Origin: Mesorhabditis belari
Lineage: Eukaryota; Nematoda; Chromadorea; Rhabditida; Rhabditidae
Assembly: GCA_958450365.1 (NCBI GenBank)
Contig: CAUEEP010000920.1
Location: forward strand, 459,501 to 523,500
Length of the DNA stretch: 64,000 nt
Direction of reading: 5' to 3'
Shown here: positions 22,479 through 33,313 of the stretch, piece after piece
Layout: each line of letters begins with the position of its first letter
Position numbering within the stretch: position 1 is the first letter of the stretch
Program-made: the position numbers and the translations under genes
The notes under the pieces: generated by a model
What the model saw: only the letters and a program-made list of their open reading frames with translations
The model's database searches: none
Told to the model about the DNA's origin: nothing

Positions 22479-23011
22479 TTGGGTTGGTGAATTGAAAACT
22501 GCGGAACTTTGAACTAAAATTTATTCAACATAAAACCATCAAATCATTCCAAATAATTTCCATCATTATTGACGACTTCTGCCCATTTTACAGGCAATTT
22601 GCGGATTCCTCTTTCGTAGTAGGATTTTGGTTTTGAATCGAAAAACTTCCAAAGCCAATTTTGGACTGCTTCTTCCGAATCGAAGTGTTCTCCCCTAAGC
22701 TCATTACTCATGACCCGGAATAAATAGGAATCAAAAGGAGCGAGGTTCGGACAGTATGGGGGATGCGCTAAAGGTTCCCAAACAAGGCTATTTATTTTAA
22801 AGCGAGTCATTTTTGCACCATGAGGGCGCACCATTTGTAAATTTGGCATTTCTTGAAAACCAGTTTTTGCTTCATTCTGAAAATTAGGATATAAGCTTGA
22901 TTTTTGATTCTCTACAACTTTTCCATTGACACCAAAATGGGTTTCTTTTGAAGAAAGTGCTCAAACTGCCACATATGACAATAGCCGGCAGTTTTCAATT
23001 CACCAACCCAA
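22479..23011 (-). mobile_element. partly deleted mariner, parent of the foldback MITEs
   Basis: TA-flanked. Termini TTGGGTTGGTGAATTGAAAA and its complement. The minus strand (22849-22544) still encodes a mariner C terminus: HPPYCPNLAPFDSYLF (third catalytic D) and YYERGIRKLPVKWAEVVNN. The N-terminal half is deleted. The ends and the 3' coding remnant match the MITEs at 3.1, 9.5, 40.0 and 51.3 kb, which makes this the closest relative of their source. It ends 30 bp before the start codon of the next receptor gene. Confidence 0.9.
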
Positions 23012-24705
23012 TAATTTTCAATTCAATTTTCAAGATACAGATGGACGAATCGGTTTGTGCTCCGACGGCGAATCTTTTCATTTCATACACTCCATTTCAA
23101 TTGGCTCTCTCGTTTCATGTGATTGTCAGTGGAGTTACGCTATTTCTAATCATTCCGGTGATTCAAGAGGTCAAAAAGTCGTACTTTCATCCAAATTGTA
23201 AGGTGAGATATTTGTTGAATCGTTTGTATAGAATTGTTCACTCCAATGTTCCTTAGCTATATAGGCCAGGCTAGACAAGGTCAGAATTTAATTGAAGCCC
23301 AGGACCAGACTTGGATTCTGTCTGGATTTTGACTTAGTTGACAGAACCTGGCTTAACCTTGCAGTTTTGTTTCATGAACCTCTTCAGATTCTTCTCATCT
23401 ACCTCCTCATTTGGTTTATCCTTCACGCACTCAGCATGGGTTTCACCATGGTATGTAAAACACTTATCTTTCCAAAGACTTTGCCTAGGGTTACCACGTA
23501 TTTCTCTATTGGACAAAGAGTGGTTGTGAGATCTTTGTCTCTTCACTTTTCTGTGATATTTCACGAGGTCCAGCTAATCTAACTGTAATGATTTGTTCGT
23601 CTCTTCATGTAGCTTTATGTCTCGAGAGAATTATCGCTAAATATTATGGAGGAACTTATGAATTCCAGAAAAGCATCCATTGGATGGATCTTTGCCGTCG
23701 TTTGTGTAAGTTTTTATCTGTAAACGGAAAGAAAGGAAAAGATTGGAAGGAATTGTTTACTCTTGAAAGAATGAGTGACTAGAAAGAATGACTTCTAGTT
23801 GGCAAATTAGAGTCCATAGGACTACTTTGAAGATCAACTAGCTATGAGTATTTCAATTAGCTATGAGTTTAAATTAGTCTGTGTTTCAAAGCTAGATTAA
23901 GAATCTCTAGATTCAACTCTAGCTTTCAGACCCTTTTCGCCTTTATGACGTACAGCTACATTCTCGAGAAAGAAGATTTCTCTTCAATGGTTCCATATTG
24001 TACTCTCGGCAATCAATATACTCTTCCACATCTTGATCTCTGGTTTCGATACACTCCAATTGTGGATATCAGTTGTTTGCTGATTATGCTAATTCTTGCA
24101 TTCCGGAATGGGAAAGCAAAAAAGTTTGAGATAAAATAGATTTGATTCAAATCTAAGATGCATAAGATCTAAATATCCATTTAGATCTTATGATTTGAAT
24201 GTTAGCTTCTCAACAGCGGAGAATCGTAATGCAAGTCTTTTGCTTGTGCCTTTTACAGGTAAAGGAATATAATAATTAATGGATAGCCACTCTATAAAAT
24301 CTGCTCTCTTTTTCAGTTGTCCATCTCGTCATTGCTCTTTCCTTTATTTTCCTATGCTCTGTACTGCCAAAGTTTTTCCCGAAAGATTGGTCGACAATGT
24401 TCATCAAGACGTTGATGTCTGCATTTTATGTAACTTTTTTTGAAAGAAGTTTCATTTATAAAAGCTTTTCAAAACTTTTCACTGACAATCTCTTCTGCAA
24501 GTCTGAGGATTGGGTTTTGTTTTTAAAAGAAGTGATTTTTTTAAAATGCAAATCTTTTCCCCACCCACCCCAACTCCGTTTCCCGTTTAAGAATGTGTCC
24601 CCACCCCGAACTACGTTCCCGTAGCAAAGATAAAAAAAAAGAAATGAGAAAATTTAAAAAATTCTCTATTGCACAATTGTTCTGTCCAAAAGAACAATGT
24701 AGCTA

Positions 24706-25224
24706 TTGGGTTGGGGAGAATGAGTCGGCCCCGAAATTTAAAGAAACTTTTTGCACCCATAAAACCTTCTTTAAATACACGTTTTGTTTCATCAAAAAGG
24801 TCCACTATTTCTCTACAAAATGACTTTTGAGAGATTCCATAAAGCTTTTCTTTCGTGGAGTTTATGGACTCCCAAACACAGCTAGTCAAAATGGCAAAGT
24901 GTCCGACTCCTCGTTTGAACAGTTTCTTCCACATAAACCTTCTTTGATGTCTACATAAAAAAGATAGAGTATACTCAATTGCATAAGTTGCCAAATTTAC
25001 AGGAAGATCCCTCCAACCGTTTTCGCTAGGTCACAGTTTATAGATTTTGTGAAAAAATGGCCTTTTGTTGAGTTGAGGCGCTGTTTGAGTTCTCTTTTAA
25101 ATATTATTTTGTAGAGAATTAGTTACCCTTCTACGGATATCAAACGCATATCATTTGACAAAGTCTGCTATAAGTTTTAGAAATTTCTTTGATTTTCGGC
25201 GCCGACTCATTCTCCCCAACCCAA
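24706..25224. mobile_element. inner TA-flanked element, GAATGAGTCGGC ends
   Basis: Perfect-looking terminal inverted repeats TTGGGTTGGGGAGAATGAG / ctcattctccccaacccaa with TA at both outer edges. About 519 bp. The first seven bases TTGGGTT are shared with the window's mariner MITEs, but the rest of the terminus differs. An open frame on the minus strand has no recognisable transposase motif. Confidence 0.88.
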
Positions 25225-25284
25225 TATGTATCGTATTCACTCAAAACAATTAAGGAATATGCAAAATAATAGCTCAAGTGCGTG

Positions 25285-25368
25285 GGAGAGCCGAGCCAAC
25301 AACCCCATCATTTTGCGCGGGATTCACGTCGCGCGCCTTAGACCACTCGGCCACGGTTTCCCCTTATT
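25285..25368 (-). pseudogene. tRNA-Ser/Leu-like fragment
   Basis: On the minus strand the block reads GTGGCCGAGTGGTCTAAGGC, an excellent type-II tRNA A box. A GC-rich anticodon-arm-like hairpin follows, and then a B-box-like GGCTCGGCTCTC that departs from GGTTCRANTCC. The acceptor ends do not pair over seven bases. I read it as a tRNA pseudogene or a tRNA-derived piece carried by the surrounding element. Confidence 0.45.
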
Positions 25369-25885
25369 TTTTTAGTGTATTTTCCAAAATTTCTTTAAAG
25401 ATGTTATAACTTTTTGTAGAGTTGAGCAAATTTGATGATTTTTTTTTAATCAAAATGTTCGTAAGAGCCTCTAGAATAAAACTTATCACCTCGTTTTTTG
25501 TTCTAGACCCTGATTGTCGAGTTACGAGCCCCAAACTGCAGGGTACCACAAAATTTCCCATACAAAATGACCAAAAAATCGCTAAAACTAAATTTTAAAA
25601 ATTTCTGTCAGAGGGATTTGGAAAATTCCTTCAGATTCGGAATCAGCACAATTTTTTGCATCTAAAAAACGTACTCCCAGAAAAATCCTATAGAAAACGC
25701 ATTTTTGCCTTATTTCGCGCCGATGTGCGCTTCGCTTCGCTGGCGCCACATTCTTAAACGGGCAACGGATTTGAAAATTTCAGATTTATCCACTTTACAC
25801 AGTGATCGGTTGCATTTGTTTGTCAAGGATTTTAAAGAAGATTCGAACAAAAAGACGATCGGTAGATTTTAAACGTTCTAGCTAA

Positions 25886-26430
25886 CAAAAATGAACATTA
25901 TCGATACTCATTGTACACTGAAAATCGATTTAATTTTAGAAAATCGATTTGATTCGAGCCAACTACGGGGACTTGGATTTGATTCATCAAAGTTATGCAA
26001 AATATTGGTGATGTGATAAGTATTGAGCTCTAGCAATTTTCTGATAGATAAACAGTCTGGTACTTTCTTTGTTCACAATCTAATAGTTTGTGATTGATTT
26101 TGTTTCGTTTGAAAGAATGACATTTCATTAATGGAAAGTTCATGAAGAGTAGACTGAGCAAGAAAAGTAACATCAAAAATCATAAAAATCAAAAGCACAT
26201 TTTGTGTACTGTCAAAGAAAACAAGTACAATGTAATTCTTCTGGAGATGTCTACTCCCTTGAGTCAATTTTAATTACTTGTAAACGGAAAAGAATCAATC
26301 AAAGTCTGAAGATAGATGATAGACTTTGAATTTCTAAAGGAACTTTCAGGTTTTCTGCTTTTTTTAGAAACTGTATGCAATCTTTTAATCATCAAATATA
26401 CAAACATTATTGATTCGTAGAGATTGCTTT
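25886..26430. other. convergent intergenic region, no gene seen
   Basis: Lies between the receptor pseudogene (plus) and the 3' end of a TIMP-like gene (minus). AT-rich; nothing recognised. Confidence 0.4.
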
Positions 26431-27692
26431 CTATTTGCGAGGAGAAGGTGCCGAAGTTGGGAGTCTAATGGTCTTGTTGAGAGTTTATTTGAAAACTAGA
26501 ACTTACGTGACATTTGCTGGGAAAGTTGTCGGTTTCCTGGGGCATCGAAGAGTTTTCAAATCCATTTGAGTGCATGGAGACACCTGGAATTGTCTTTTTG
26601 TTGTGAATAGATGTTAAGGTACAGCTGATATTTCTGCTTAAGTCTTCGGTACTTTTGAGGTTAAGTACTTTTGAGGTACGGTACTTTTTTTCTTCAAAAG
26701 TGCCTTTTTCTAGAGCAGTTTTTGACCTAGATTACGAATTTCATAGTGAAAGCTTGAGAAAATGCGTTTTAGATTGACTTTCGGGGACCCAAAGCCGTCA
26801 CCTCTACAGTGTAAGCTCCTTTTGTAAGCTCGCTTCATTAAACTTCTTTTGAGCTCTTCTTATAGGAAGATTACAGTAAAGAGACTATAGTAGATGGCGA
26901 CTTCAAGCCTTTAAAGCTTAAGCTTTTGGTCCCCGAAAGTCAATCTAAAACGCATTTTCTCAAGCTTCCACTATAAAATTCGTAATCTACGTAAAAAATT
27001 GCTCTAGAAAAAGCACTTTTGAAGAAAAATTTGCTCCCCCAACCAAGTTAAAGCTTTGCGTCATGTCAAAAATAATGTAAACTCACTTGATTCCAAAGTT
27101 GAGGATCTCCCTCTTTCAAGAGAAGACATCGAGATGAGTAAAGTTGAGAAGGACGTTGGCCATAGTACAATCCTACAGTATCCAGTTGAAATTTAGATTT
27201 TATAGCTTAAAAGTATTGATTCTTGTGGCTTTTCCCTACTCCTCGAGTCAAGTTAACGACTCACCACTGAGGAGATAAGTCTGATGTTTCTGAAGAGTGA
27301 ATCCACAAGCTCCTCCGGGAACTATCAGGGTCCTTGGCAAAGATCGAACACCCTAGAAAGTTCATATCATACTTGAGAATCTTAGGAACTTTTTTCTACT
27401 CTATAAATCCTTTTGTGAAAGATCGAGTACTTGGTGACCGGAGTTCCATTGATATTGTAAGTTTTCGAGGAAAACACTTGAGCTTTCGAGACTGAAAATG
27501 AGATATCGTAATCAAAAGTTGTTAATAACTCCAATTCAAGGCACAAGCTTGATTTTGGATGTCTCCTGGGATGATTGGGCAATAACACGGCTGAATTGAT
27601 GTCAGACTTTGAGGTGCCAAGTGATCTTGATTGTCTTCTTGGGCAAGGATTATAGCCAAACCAATGGCAAGAATTAAAAGCTGATAAAACAT
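26431..27692 (-). CDS. TIMP-like (N-TIMP/NTR domain) secreted protein
   Basis: Six exons on the minus strand: 27692-27530, 27491-27400, 27352-27265, 27172-27087, 26583-26507, 26464-26431. The frame closes at 179 residues. Signal peptide (MFYQLLILAIGLAIILAQ), then about 17 residues, then the TIMP N domain with its six cysteines: CYCPIIPGDIQNQAC, GGACGFTLQKHQTYLLSG, SSRC, LRC. In classical TIMPs this domain inhibits zinc metallopeptidases through a free N-terminal Cys-x-Cys; here a short extension precedes it, unless processed. ATG lies 3 nt after a tttcag acceptor, typical of a trans-spliced or 5'-UTR-spliced nematode mRNA. Intron phases match the TIMP-like genes at 28914, 30277 and 41959. Intron 4 holds a foldback element. 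Family call is by motif; inhibitory activity is inferred only. Confidence 0.85.
26685..27035. mobile_element. foldback element in intron 4 of TIMP-like gene
   Basis: Arms of about 115 bp (26690-26812 and 26917-27033) are near-perfect reverse complements, for example cttcaaaagtgcctttttctag against ctagaaaaagcacttttgaag and tagattgactttcggggac against gtccccgaaagtcaatcta. No coding content. A MITE-type insertion. Confidence 0.88.
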
Positions 27693-28913
27693 TTCCTGAA
27701 ACAAAAATCCAACAATAATTTGCAACTGAAGCTTGAGTACAAATAGTACAAATAGTACAAATAGAACAAATAGTAAAAATAGTACAAATAGAACAAATAG
27801 AACAAATAGTACAAATAGTACAAATAGTACAAATAGAACAAATAGTACAAATACAGAAAACAGTATACTTTTTAAAGGCCTGCCTATCGCTTAACTTCAT
27901 ATAGACTTATGGTAAACCAAAATTATCAAAAAGTGGAGTGAAAGTTTCAAAAAGTGATTTTAAAGTGAACATCTTCTAGAAAATCAAAATTTTACGATTT
28001 TATATACAAACGTTCATGTCCATTTTATATATAAACGTTCCATAAAAACATGAAAAGTCAGCCAAAAAAAGGACAAACCAAAGCATGAAAGAGATCAAAA
28101 TATTATGCTGACTTTTAAAAGTTAAACATAGATATTAAAATATAGATATTAAAACATAAATATTAAAAATAGTAAAACTTTAAAATTAAAAACAATATTT
28201 GAAAAAGTACAAACCTTTCATTGGTCATTCCGATATTGATTTGAAAGCTTTGAATGTCTATTTTGGCCGTGAAAAGACCAGACTCGATTCCATAAAGCAT
28301 AATAATAACAAGATAAAGAAAATTGAATTGAAATTGAATTGAAAATTGAAAATATTGATACAATTCTATGTAGACAGTTTAAAGTTGCACGAATATAGGC
28401 ACAAATTTTGGCTCAAAAATTTTGGACAACCCTTGTGCTTTGCCCTTATAGTAAAAACTGTTTGAATAGGCTTTTGAAAGTTGCAAATATTTTAGGCTAT
28501 TTTTGGAGTTGTTATTTCAAACATGATTAGATGATCAGGGTTTGGGTAAACTTGAAAACGAGATTTGTTTGACAAGTACTCGAGAAATTTCTGTATAAAA
28601 AGGAGGTGGATTTGTGAGAGGACAGCTCACAAAAGCTTTCGTTTCATGCTCATGAAAGGAAAGCTGTTGCTCATTAACAGCAACAGTTTTCCTTTATCAT
28701 TAACGACAACAGCTTTGCTTTCTCATTAACAGCAACAGTTTTCCTTTCTCATTAACAGCAACAGCTTTCCTTTCTCATTAACATCAACAACTTTCCTTTG
28801 GCTCGCTTGATTTAAGCGCTTTCTAATAGATAAATAAGACTACAGTAACCTTTTCTTTTTTTAAATTTACTAGTTGATCTTTCTAGTTTCTATTTACATA
28901 ACTATTCCAGAAA
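27693..28913. promoter_or_regulatory. divergent upstream region shared by two TIMP-like genes
   Basis: 1.2 kb between two TIMP-like genes transcribed away from each other. Contains a tandem ACAAATAGT / ACAAATAGA tract (27738-27852), AT-rich sequence, and a second tandem of about 28 bp (ctcattaacagcaacag + tttcctttct, about 28655-28800, five units) just before the plus-strand gene. Divergent arrangement could allow co-regulation; no specific binding site is identified. Confidence 0.5.
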
Positions 28914-29008
28914 ATGTTCCGTTGCCTCTTTCTGTTTTCCCTCATTGCTTCTCCAATCTTGGCGGATGGATCTGGTGAAGGACGCCCTCCACCTGGTGGA
29001 TTTCCAAG

Positions 29009-29072
<64 letters not shown>

Positions 29073-29978
29073 GCTAAACAAACCACTACAACGACTACAG
29101 TTGGCGGTGGATTGAGCACTACCACTGCTACCACTCGAGCATCTACAACTACCGCTTCTTCATCGGCAACTTGTTTCTGCCCAATGATCCCTGGAGATTT
29201 TGATGATCAAGTCTGCGCTATGAACTGGAGTCAGTTTTTCAACTTTCCCGTGTCTTATTGCCAGTTTATCAACTATTAGATTGTCCAAAAAGACTTTTCG
29301 TTCCTTTTCATAGATGGACAGCTTAATAGCGAACATTCAATATTTAGTCTCAATCGCCAAAGTGCTCTCATCCAAAAAAGTTACTCTCAACGGAGCGACT
29401 TACACTAAATACTCGCTTTTCCACAAGAAAATCTATCGGGTAAGAAATAGTTTCAAAAATTTGTTAACAAAGAGATTTCAGGGCCCCCGTTCCTTGACAA
29501 GGACCCTACTTGTCCCATCTGGTGCTTGCGGATACACGCTTCAAAGACAGCAGACTTATCTTCTTAGCGGTGAGTTGATCAAAATTACATTTCGAAGAGC
29601 TTCAATTAGCTCTAATAGTAAGCTGAAGACTGAATTTGATTATTTAGGTTTATTCTTTGGATCAAAGCCCACTCAGCTTTTCTCTTCTCGTTGCACTCTT
29701 TTTGATGGAAATGAGCCCGGGCTTTGGAATCAGGTAGGCATTTGAGAATTCTAACTAAACGATTCTTGTTGTTTTTCTTTTGTACTCTACTAAGTACTAC
29801 TTCTTTTGTACTCTTTCATTTCACTATACTCTACTTGTTGTACTATACTCTTTCACAGGTTTCCCCTTGCACTTTGATGGGACTTCGTCACATTCAATGC
29901 CCCCGCAAGCCTCGTGTCACTTTCCCACCAAGCATCACGTGGGCTCTGTTCAGTCTATCTTTTGCATTCGAAAGTTGA
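28914..29978 (+). CDS. TIMP-like protein with poly-Thr N-terminal linker
   Basis: Five exons: 28914-29229, 29348-29439, 29482-29569, 29648-29733, 29859-29978. The frame closes at 233 residues. Signal peptide (MFRCLFLFSLIASPILA), a Gly/Pro stretch, and about 23 consecutive Thr from an ACA repeat, then Thr/Ser-rich sequence to about residue 88. The N-TIMP domain follows (CFCPMIPGDFDDQVC, GACGYTLQRQQTYLLSG, SSRC, IQC). Exons 2 and 3 have exactly the lengths of those in the minus-strand neighbour (92, 88). The Thr tract is a likely O-glycosylated stalk that buries the Cys-x-Cys edge behind a long N-terminal extension. The last 14 residues are moderately hydrophobic (ITWALFSLSFAFES), which might be a GPI signal, though it is weak. 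Confidence 0.86.
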
Positions 29979-30276
29979 CAGTGAGTAAAATAGAAATTTC
30001 AGGATGCCAACCCCAGCTCCCGTTGGAAAATAAGTCTCAAACAGTCATCTTGACTCACTAATCTTGACAACCGTTTCACAAAAATTTATCTGTATATTTG
30101 AATAAACATTGCATATATTTTGCTTATCAAAAATCAAAATCTTATAATCAAAATTTATTAGACATAAATGTATCTGAAAATTACAAACATGAAAATTATC
30201 AACAAAAACAATAAAATGACAACAACAACGAATTTAAACGCCATGTTACAGACTTAATTTAAGAACCAAAGCTTGT

Positions 30277-31057
30277 TTATCCCATCGGATGATTTTGATT
30301 GCAAAGAAGGCTGTCGATAGTCTTTTCAGGGATCTAAACTTTGACAATATTGCAGTTTTGGTTTAAAGCCTACTTCGCTCAAAAGCGGGGCTGTCTTGTG
30401 TTCAAATTGATCACATTGAGTAGCCCAGAGCTCTCGGTTGAAACTGCCCATTTGACCTGGAATTGGCTATGTTGTAGCTTTTATTGTAACTGATTACAAG
30501 AGTAATATTCTTCTTCTGATCACCAACCAGCTAGCAAATATTCTTGTCCAACTTTCAAATCGACTCCACAGCTCGTCGGCGTTTTGAGAACAGTTGGCAA
30601 GAAGAAACCTCCCTGAAACTTTGGCTTACCGGTTTACTTTTTCTGTTCATTTAATAAACCTTAATAATGCTTGTATGGTAAATGTAATAGCTGTTTTGTC
30701 CGAAGAAGTTTGTAGAAATCACCGATACGACATGAGCTTTGCTGACTGAAATCGGTTTTCGTATTGTTCAAATTCAAATTCGTATTGTCATTTTGTTGCA
30801 CTTGTTAAGATAGCCACCCCCTGGCCACTTCTGCTTTCTAAATATCTTAAGTCTATAAGAAATAAAGTCTATAATTTTTAATCTACAAATTCCATCAGAT
30901 TTAACTATAATTTCTCTTTTGAAGACTTCAAACACTTACTCCAAGTATCAGTATTCGAACAAATATCAGTATTTGTGTTAGATGCACAGCAGGCTGCATC
31001 AAGCGAAGCAGTCGAGATCACCACCCCAGCGAATAGACACCAGAACCGCAATTCCAT
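30277..31057 (-). CDS. short TIMP-like protein, adjacent CC at N edge
   Basis: Five exons on the minus strand: 31057-30940, 30745-30660, 30612-30528, 30456-30374, 30333-30277. The frame closes at 142 residues. Signal peptide (MELRFWCLFAGVVISTA), then SLDAACCASNTNTDIC. The edge motif is CC rather than C-x-C, and the domain starts only a few residues after predicted cleavage, closest to a classical TIMP layout. Later motifs: TSCGVDLKVGQEYLLAG, TQC, LLC. Intron phases are as in the other TIMP-like genes. No low-complexity linker or tail. It is convergent with the gene at 28914-29978, their stop codons 300 bp apart. Confidence 0.8.
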
Positions 31058-31924
31058 GATCGGATCAAAAAGTTTGCGAATGAGCTATTTTCGACTGTTC
31101 ATTTGTCTTTATAGAGCGTGATAGCGATTTGCATTTGATTACCCCTTTCGAGCTAAAAACGGTGAAATTTTTCTAGAAAACTTTTCAAAGTCAAAGCTTT
31201 GCATCTTATTTACGAGGGTGTTGTCAACAAGTTGATTCCCGGAAGAATTCAAGAGTACAATTTAGTGAGGAGAAAGAGTGAAGAACTGTTTACGGAAATA
31301 TAAAGAAGAGTTTTCTCATCATCGCTCTTGGCTACGGCTATTGCTTCAGAGTTGTTTTCACAAATCGATCTTGTGGCTGGGCTGTCGAATTCTATCTCCT
31401 TTTGGATACATTCTGCCGCTTTCACAAGGAAATCGCTTTTTTTCTTCAAGGCAGTGTGTCTTAACGTGAGAACCCTTACAAGTATGACCATTGAAAGATG
31501 GGAATGTGGCTGTTGATGGATGACCTTCGTGTGGACTTTTTGTCAATCAAATCCTCATCGGAACAAATCTCGGGATGATTTTCTCGACGCAACTGATTGG
31601 GCATGGTCTAACGATGAAGATAAACGCTAAAATAAGATAAACGCTTTTTGAAATCTGAGTAACAAGGCCAGTCGACCAATGCTTATTTGAGATTGTTCGT
31701 CGTTCTCTTCCGCGGTCGTTAGTATCACATAATGGAGTTGATCTCTCTTCCACATTCGTTCATTCTCTGCTCGATTCCCATTAGAATTCATCTTTCTTTT
31801 GTTGGAACTGATTTGCATAGTTAATTTGTAGGATCTAAATACAAATTCAGCATATAGCTACACATGTAATTCACTAAAATACAAGGGACATTTCTTTTGC
31901 CCATTCTAATTAGTTGACCTGATC
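31058..31924. other. intergenic, no gene recognised
   Basis: Several 60-80 codon open frames overlap on both strands around 31250-31800, but none shows a domain, signal peptide or consistent splice chain. Confidence 0.35.
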
Positions 31925-32786
31925 ATGTTTGCGAAATACTATTGGATCGTCAACTATCTTCAAACGGTTATGTATGGAGTTTTTGGTTTGACTTTATCCT
32001 TCGTTTTTATCACATTAGTGAAAATTCGATTGCTGGTTGCTGGCTGAAATAGAGAAGATATGGTTGATGTTTAGAGGAAATCGGTTTTACTTTTGTTGCA
32101 ATATGATCTATGCTAATTGCCACAGTGACCCTAGTCATGGAGTTTATACTTCCTGCCTTGACCAGCTCTTTTTAACCTACCTACTTTGTCCAGCTCTTAG
32201 CCATCCCCGGTTTCTCCAGGGATGCCCACTGCTCACCACACGAAGGTGGCTGGACATCGAGCAGCGCCCTCCCTCTGGGCCTAATGGTCGGCCCAGAGGG
32301 AGGGAGTGCGGGTTGCCAAAGACATCCCCACACGGCCAGTTGGCCACTTCATGGGTCCTGTTTTCGGGGATTTTCGAGGTTGATGGATCGATTGAAAATG
32401 TTATTTTTGTTGAATTTTTGATGAGAAACCGTAAAATTAGAGAAATAATGTAAGATCTCTCAATTTAAGCTTTCAGCTTTCTCTCATATTGGTTTTCATT
32501 TGAATAATTCGGAGAATCTTGAGCCTTGTTGTTAATTACTCTCATCATGTGTACTGTAATGGAATCTCCTGAACTTTACAGTATTTCTGGTACAGTTCTA
32601 CTATCAGAGATCACTTATTTGCTGTGGACATTCAGTTACCTAAATCAAAAAGGTTTTAGTATGTATTTTAGAGCTTTTTATGCAAATGTGGTTTACGATT
32701 TCGGAACTCTGGTCATCCATTCGGTTTTAAAAGCTTTATCACACAATGTACAAAAGGATTTAGGACAAAAAACGAGCAAGAATTGA
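31925..32786 (+). pseudogene. probable remnant of a seven-TM receptor gene
   Basis: Two membrane-type frames with receptor character: 31925-32049 (MFAKYYWIVNY ... GVFGLTLSFVFITLVKIR, like TM1) and 32526-32786 (LLLITLIMCTVMESPEL ... YANVVYDFGTLVIHSVLKAL, like TM6-TM7, ending in a polar tail). The stretch between is not receptor-like and contains a GC-rich hairpin. I could not chain exons between the two parts, so this is a guess at a decayed chemoreceptor of the Srg/Srv-type group. Confidence 0.3.
32266..32312. repeat. GC-rich perfect hairpin
   Basis: gccctccctctgggcc and ggcccagagggagggag form a stem of at least 15 bp around the 8-nt loop taatggtc. It sits in a GC-rich island (32195-32350) within AT-rich surroundings. 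No RNA family recognised. Confidence 0.75.
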
Positions 32787-32789
32787 GAA

Positions 32790-32975
32790 AAAACACGTTT
32801 TCACTTTCGAATTTGCTTGAAAGTAAATCGAAATTGACTTTAAAAGATTGGAAATTGAACAATAATCTTTTATTTAGAGAAAACCATCGGTTAATTGGTG
32901 AATTTGTTATTTTTCAACAGAATTGCAAAAGAAAGGAACAAAAAGACTTTCTGGACAGCCTTATACAGGGTGTTC
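32790..32975. mobile_element. mariner-like end fragment, second copy
   Basis: About 85% similar by eye to 1378-1566, from cacgttttcac to gactttctggacagcctta, in the same orientation. One terminus only. Confidence 0.7.
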
Positions 32976-33049
32976 CATATAAATTGTTGCGCTTACTAGA
33001 TCTTTTTGGCTTTCTAAGCCAATACATTAAGTAGATTGAAGCACAAAGC

Positions 33050-33313
33050 ATGAACTCAACTGCGATTTCTAGGAGTTCATCATCAGCCAACCAGGAAGTA
33101 CAGGAAAAGACGCAAGGACGATTCTATGGTAAAGATCACTAAGTTTTCTTCGTTTTCCCTATTGATGCATTTTCAGAAAGCCTCGTTATCATGGCTATGA
33201 TGAGTGTGCTCATCTTTGTTTGCTCATTCCATTTTGTGCTTCAAAGTTGGCCTTGGTTTTCTCTTGTGAATGTATCAACTTGTGCCTTTTATTTGCATTT
33301 GTTAATTTTTTAA
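33050..33313 (+). CDS. small two-exon membrane protein, unknown
   Basis: 33050-33128 joined to 33177-33313 (gtaaag ... tttcag) gives a closed 71-residue frame: a polar, Ser-rich N terminus (MNSTAISRSSSSANQ), then two hydrophobic stretches (LVIMAMMSVLIFVC and VNVSTCAFYLHLLIF) ending at the stop codon. Splice sites are good and the frame closes, but no homologue is recognised. It could also be a relic of a larger receptor. Confidence 0.4.

Larger units (their letters stand above)
24571..25768. mobile_element. outer inverted-repeat element in receptor intron 6
   Basis: Terminal inverted repeat of about 25 bp: tccgtttcccgtttaagaatg at the left and cattcttaaacgggcaacgga at the right. It contains the second element at 24706-25224 and a tRNA-like segment. 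No transposase was recognised. Nesting shows the outer insertion came first. Confidence 0.75.
23041..25885 (+). pseudogene. Sra/Srab-type chemoreceptor paralogue with frameshift
   Basis: Exons match the gene at 18365-20932 one for one: 23041-23202, 23388-23450, 23489-23705, 23930-24123, 24185-24258, 24317-24429, 25784-25885. Exons 1, 2, 5 and 6 have identical lengths (162, 63, 74, 113). Shared motifs: SYFHPNC, ALCLERIIAKYYGG, VPYCTLG, SYDLNVSF. Exon 3 is 217 nt, not a multiple of three although phases before and after are both 0. The frame jumps by one base near the AAAA run in cagaaaagcatcc (about 23671), between YEFQK and SIGWIFAVV. The C-terminal tail is shorter than in the paralogue. Intron 6 is swollen to 1354 bp by nested inverted-repeat elements. 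A mariner ends 30 bp upstream of the ATG. It is probably a young pseudogene, unless the extra base is an assembly error. Confidence 0.82.

Noticed and set aside
28883..29134. Minus-strand poly-Val frame
   Set aside because: Antisense of the ACA repeat inside the first exon of a TIMP-like gene on the plus strand.
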